A stretch of DNA of 7,874 nucleotides from an uncultured Catenibacterium sp. Its GTDB lineage: Bacteria; Bacillota_I; Bacilli_A; Erysipelotrichales; Coprobacillaceae. The position numbers were made by a program, and so were the translations under genes. Below the pieces are notes generated by a model. That model searched no databases. It saw only the letters and a program-made list of their open reading frames with translations, and was not told where the DNA came from. Where the stretch lies: positions 1 to 7,874 of the forward strand of contig NZ_CAAFOM010000174.1 in NCBI RefSeq assembly GCF_900764565.1, written 5' to 3'. Of the stretch, positions 5,721-7,874 are shown in pieces; position 1 is the first letter of the stretch; each line of letters starts with the position of its first letter.

Positions 5721-6719
5721 ATGAAATTAAAACTAACATTAAATAGTCTTGCCTTGATATTATGCTGTGGTGATTTGATTCCAAGTTCTCTGCAGCCCTT
5801 GAATACTGAAGAATGGCAGGAAATTGAGAAAAAATTAAAATCAACGAATAAAGAACCGAGCATGATTACTGGTATGAGTTATGATACTTTAACTCAAATC
5901 ATTGGACTTGATTCTTTTACAGCTCGTAAAATAGAAAAAAGACAGAAATTATTACCTGATCTCTTTTATGCGCTTCAGAATCTAGAAAGCCAGAATATTG
6001 GTGTGACTACAATCTATGAAGAAGATTATCCAGCATGTTTACGCGTACTTGGAAGTAAGATGCCTTTAGTGATCAGTTATATTGGTGATCTATCTTTAAG
6101 TTATGGTGTTAATATTTCAGTAGCTGGTCCACAGGTGATGAATAAGACAATGCGTCATGTCACTAAAGAAGTCATGAAGAAGATTTCAAAAGAAGGCTAT
6201 ACACTTGTTGTAGGCGGGGCTAAGGGTGTAGAGGAACTTGCCTTAAGAACTCATCTAACTAACAACGGTAATGCTGTTTTATTTGTGGCAGACCATATGT
6301 TTGATAAGATCAGACTCTATTCTAAATATTTGAAACAGAATAAACTTCTCATTATGAGTGCCAATGACCCTTATGCTTTATTTGATGTGGCACATGCCTT
6401 AGATAAGAACCTTTATATCTGTGGTATGGTTTTTGCTCAGGTTGTGACAGGAACACATATTGGCAGTGGTCCGGTCTGGTTTACATCTATTCAGAATATT
6501 CATTCTCATTGGACAAGACAGCTTGTCTATGAAACATTGGATTATAGCGGTAATATCAGATTGATTGAAATGGGAGAAGCACATTTTACTGATGAAGATT
6601 TGAAATCTGATGTCACTCTTGCTGAAATATTGGATAATCATGAAACAGTTATTAAAAAGGATGATCCAAGTATTGATCAGATGACAATATTTGAATTTAT
6701 TGAGGATAAGCATGAATAA
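5721..6719 (+). CDS. Divergent DprA/Smf-like (SLOG-fold) protein
   Basis: The 332-residue protein has the DprA plan. A helical N-terminal region (~1-90) includes a SAM/HhH-like stretch around SMITGMSYDTLTQIIGLD. The typical bridging segment DYPACLRVLGSKMPLVISYIGDL is present in register (~102-124). A Rossmann-type domain follows. DprA's VGSR becomes SVAGPQ (133-138), SGxAxGID becomes VGGAKGVEE (~164-172), the RNR region becomes HALDKN, and the SG(T/S) segment becomes TGTHIGSGPVW (~243-253). Classical DprA loads RecA on incoming single-stranded DNA in transformation. With these residues changed, that role is uncertain, and a nucleotide- or DNA-sensing SLOG function is equally possible (inference). 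There is no obvious C-terminal winged helix; the last ~45 residues are acidic. Its stop overlaps the rhomboid gene by 8 nt. Family membership is fairly secure; function is open. Confidence 0.72.
   Translation: MKLKLTLNSLALILCCGDLIPSSLQPLNTEEWQEIEKKLKSTNKEPSMITGMSYDTLTQIIGLDSFTARKIEKRQKLLPDLFYALQNLESQNIGVTTIYEEDYPACLRVLGSKMPLVISYIGDLSLSYGVNISVAGPQVMNKTMRHVTKEVMKKISKEGYTLVVGGAKGVEELALRTHLTNNGNAVLFVADHMFDKIRLYSKYLKQNKLLIMSANDPYALFDVAHALDKNLYICGMVFAQVVTGTHIGSGPVWFTSIQNIHSHWTRQLVYETLDYSGNIRLIEMGEAHFTDEDLKSDVTLAEILDNHETVIKKDDPSIDQMTIFEFIEDKHE
6702..6705 (+). promoter_or_regulatory. Ribosome binding site deciding the rhomboid start
   Basis: GAGG within TGAGGATAAGC lies 6 nt before ATG 6712 and inside the end of the DprA-like gene. 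The upstream in-frame TTG at 6691 has no such site. Confidence 0.75.
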
Positions 6720-7332
6720 TATAAAAAAATATCCAGTGACATATACATTGCTTGCTTTATGTATTATCACTTATATAGGTACAACTTTATTATTTAGTAT
6801 TGATATGAATGCCATGCAGGGCTTAGCAGCAGGAGGATTCAATCCTTACTATGTTCATATCACACATCAATACTATCGTTTGATTACTGCAAACTTTATT
6901 CATTTTGGTTTGATGCATATAGTAGTTAACTGCTACTCATTATTTGATCTCAGCTGTTTTGTGGAATATTTGATGGGGTCTAAAAAATATGTATTAGTAA
7001 TACTTGCATCCATGCTTTCTACCACTGGTCTTCCTTATCTTGCTTATCTATTATTTGGTACAGGAGCACATACAGTAAGTGGAGGTGTCAGTGGTGTCAT
7101 TTTTGGAATCATTGGGGCTATTGGTGCATTTTATTTATTCTTTCCTTCCCAGCTTCGTGATATTGCGAGAAGTTTAGGAATGAATGTATTATTAATGTTG
7201 TTTATATCTTTTGTTGTTCCAACAATATCTTTATCTGGTCATGTGAGCGGTTTGATTGGTGGTTTTGTGTCTGCTTATATTATTCTATATATAAATAAAA
7301 GAAAACGTGAGAAGTTCTTACATAGTTCATAA
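6712..7332 (+). CDS. Rhomboid family intramembrane serine protease
   Basis: A 206-residue polytopic membrane protein with about six transmembrane helices (roughly 9-29, 60-83, 91-114, 119-145, 157-172, 176-194) and a short basic C-tail (NKRKREKF). Rhomboids cut single-pass membrane substrates within or near the bilayer. The signature elements are intact: YYRLITANFIH (R56, H64) matches the wR..T..F.H motif, HIVVN (H69, N73) supplies oxyanion-hole residues, GGVSG carries catalytic S127 (codon 7090-7092), and SGHVSGLIGG carries catalytic H177 (codon 7240-7242). Activity is therefore expected. Length fits the minimal six-helix bacterial class, with no added cytoplasmic or zinc-ribbon domain. The gene starts 8 nt before the end of the DprA-like gene, so the two are co-expressed. 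The substrate is unknown; the overlap hints at, but does not prove, a shared process. Confidence 0.92.
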   Translation: MNNIKKYPVTYTLLALCIITYIGTTLLFSIDMNAMQGLAAGGFNPYYVHITHQYYRLITANFIHFGLMHIVVNCYSLFDLSCFVEYLMGSKKYVLVILASMLSTTGLPYLAYLLFGTGAHTVSGGVSGVIFGIIGAIGAFYLFFPSQLRDIARSLGMNVLLMLFISFVVPTISLSGHVSGLIGGFVSAYIILYINKRKREKFLHSS

Positions 7333-7346
7333 TGGCTTGATATACT
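7317..7346 (+). promoter_or_regulatory. Possible internal promoter for the flavodoxin-like gene
   Basis: CTTACA (7317-7322, four of six -35 consensus positions), an 18-bp spacer, then TGA TATACT, an extended -10 (7338-7346). It overlaps the end of the rhomboid gene and would start transcription near 7353, right before the ribosome site. There is no terminator between the two genes, so read-through is also possible. Confidence 0.4.
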
Positions 7347-7354
7347 AAATTCAC

Positions 7355-7361
7355 GAGGTGA
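7355..7361 (+). promoter_or_regulatory. Ribosome binding site of the flavodoxin-like gene
   Basis: GAGGTGA ends 4 nt before ATG 7366 and matches the 3' part of the consensus AAGGAGGTGA. Confidence 0.75.
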
Positions 7362-7365
7362 GTCT

Positions 7366-7791
7366 ATGAATATTGCGATTGTCTACAGTCATAAAAGTAA
7401 ATATGCAAAAGAACTTGCAACCCAGATGGCAAAAGCTGCAAGAACACAGGCAATTTCATTTCAGGACTACGATTTTGCAGTTCATGTTGATCTTCTTGTC
7501 CTAGGCTTTGATTGCCCTTACTTTGGCAAGCCAAAAGAAGTCGAACAGTTCATCATGAAACTCAACCGTCAGCACGTGAAGAATATTGCTTTATTTTCTA
7601 CATTCATGTTCTCTTCAAAGGCACTTGATGAGATATCTGATTTATGCATGAAGCAGGATCTGCCTCTTATGCGTGAACAATATTGTTGTAAGCTGCCAAT
7701 AGAACTTAAATGTCAATTATCAGATAATGCAATCAATGGTGGTATCGTCTATGTGGATGATATGATCAATATATGTAGAGATTATTACTAG
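7366..7791 (+). CDS. Small flavodoxin-fold protein with atypical phosphate loop
   Basis: The 141 residues show a flavodoxin-like alternation of strands and helices: a first strand NIAIVYSH (2-9), a helix after the first loop, strand DLLVLGF (42-48) followed by DCPYFGKPKEVEQFI, which resembles the usual G.p.y.g.p...v..F segment, and strand NIALFST (73-79). Length is normal for short flavodoxins. The FMN phosphate loop, usually S/TxTGxT, is instead SHKSKYAK (8-15) with no glycine, so FMN binding is doubtful or altered. Six cysteines (50, 94, 107, 108, 116, 137) include an adjacent CC pair, possibly redox- or metal-related (inference). It follows the rhomboid gene by 33 nt and may have its own promoter. 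It could be an electron carrier, an NADPH-quinone-type reductase relative or a non-catalytic fold. Confidence 0.6.
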   Translation: MNIAIVYSHKSKYAKELATQMAKAARTQAISFQDYDFAVHVDLLVLGFDCPYFGKPKEVEQFIMKLNRQHVKNIALFSTFMFSSKALDEISDLCMKQDLPLMREQYCCKLPIELKCQLSDNAINGGIVYVDDMINICRDYY

Positions 7792-7807
7792 ACAGCGAAT
7801 GCTGTCT
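7790..7807 (+). terminator. Possible weak terminator after the flavodoxin-like gene
   Basis: AGACAGC (7790-7796) pairs perfectly with GCTGTCT (7801-7807) around GAAT, and the stem includes part of the stop codon. The following sequence TTGGTAATTT is only partly T-rich, so termination may be inefficient or the hairpin may mainly protect the 3' end. Confidence 0.45.
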
Positions 7808-7858
7808 TTGGTAATTTAAAATAACTAGGGGTTTCCTATATTTTAATTATCAAGTAGT

Positions 7859-7867
7859 AAGGGGTGA
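7859..7867 (+). promoter_or_regulatory. Ribosome binding site of a gene starting beyond the window
   Basis: AAGGGGTGA is a near-perfect Shine-Dalgarno sequence, and 7 nt remain to the window end. A + strand start codon at or just after the edge is predicted. A -10-like TATATT (7837-7842) upstream has no good -35 partner. Confidence 0.55.
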
Positions 7868-7874
7868 AATCTCA

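Noticed and set aside
6691..6711. Rhomboid start at TTG 6691
   Set aside because: No ribosome site there; ATG 6712 has GAGG at 6 nt and gives a normal N-terminus.
6399..6770. Minus-strand open frame across the DprA-like/rhomboid junction
   Set aside because: It lies opposite two well-supported genes and has no family features.

Overview
The window is AT-rich and compact. All six genes are on the + strand, with strong AAGGAGG-type ribosome sites, short intergenic gaps and Rho-independent terminators. This points to a low-GC Bacillota bacterium. Protein style and codon use (Leu TTA, Gln almost always CAG) suggest a gut Erysipelotrichia/Coprobacillaceae-like lineage, but that placement is inference from memory and has not been tested by search.

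Layout. (1) Positions 1-123 are a non-coding leader with several inverted repeats, including a GC-rich hairpin. (2) Positions 124-2828 hold a two-gene unit. The first gene is a folylpolyglutamate synthase (FolC) carrying an extra N-terminal GNAT-like domain that lacks the usual acetyl-CoA loop. The second overlaps its stop codon (TAATG) and encodes a DEAD-box-helicase-shaped protein in which every visible catalytic motif is degraded. The unit ends in a nested terminator that begins inside the last codons. (3) Positions 2984-5623 hold pyruvate, phosphate dikinase (ppdK) as a single-gene transcription unit. It has a near-consensus sigma-A promoter, a candidate CcpA (cre) operator over the -35 box, and a strong terminator behind it. 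(4) Positions 5721-7332 hold a divergent DprA/Smf-like (SLOG/Rossmann) protein overlapping by 8 nt a rhomboid intramembrane protease with an intact catalytic dyad. They are driven by an extended -10 promoter set directly against the ppdK terminator. (5) Positions 7366-7791 hold a small flavodoxin-fold protein with an atypical phosphate loop and possibly its own promoter. A perfect SD-like sequence at the right edge announces another + strand gene starting just outside the window.

How the genes work together. FolC (folate retention) and PPDK (interconversion of pyruvate and PEP) are core metabolism. PPDK appears to be tuned separately, probably by carbon source. The less ordinary content is the set of degenerate enzyme relatives: a GNAT domain without its CoA loop, a DEAD-box protein without Walker A/B residues, a DprA relative without its signature residues, and a flavodoxin-like protein without the normal FMN phosphate loop. 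I see no CRISPR array, insertion sequence, tRNA, rRNA or clear defence island. The best candidate for something undescribed is the translationally coupled GNAT-FolC plus dead-helicase pair, followed by the DprA-like/rhomboid pair.
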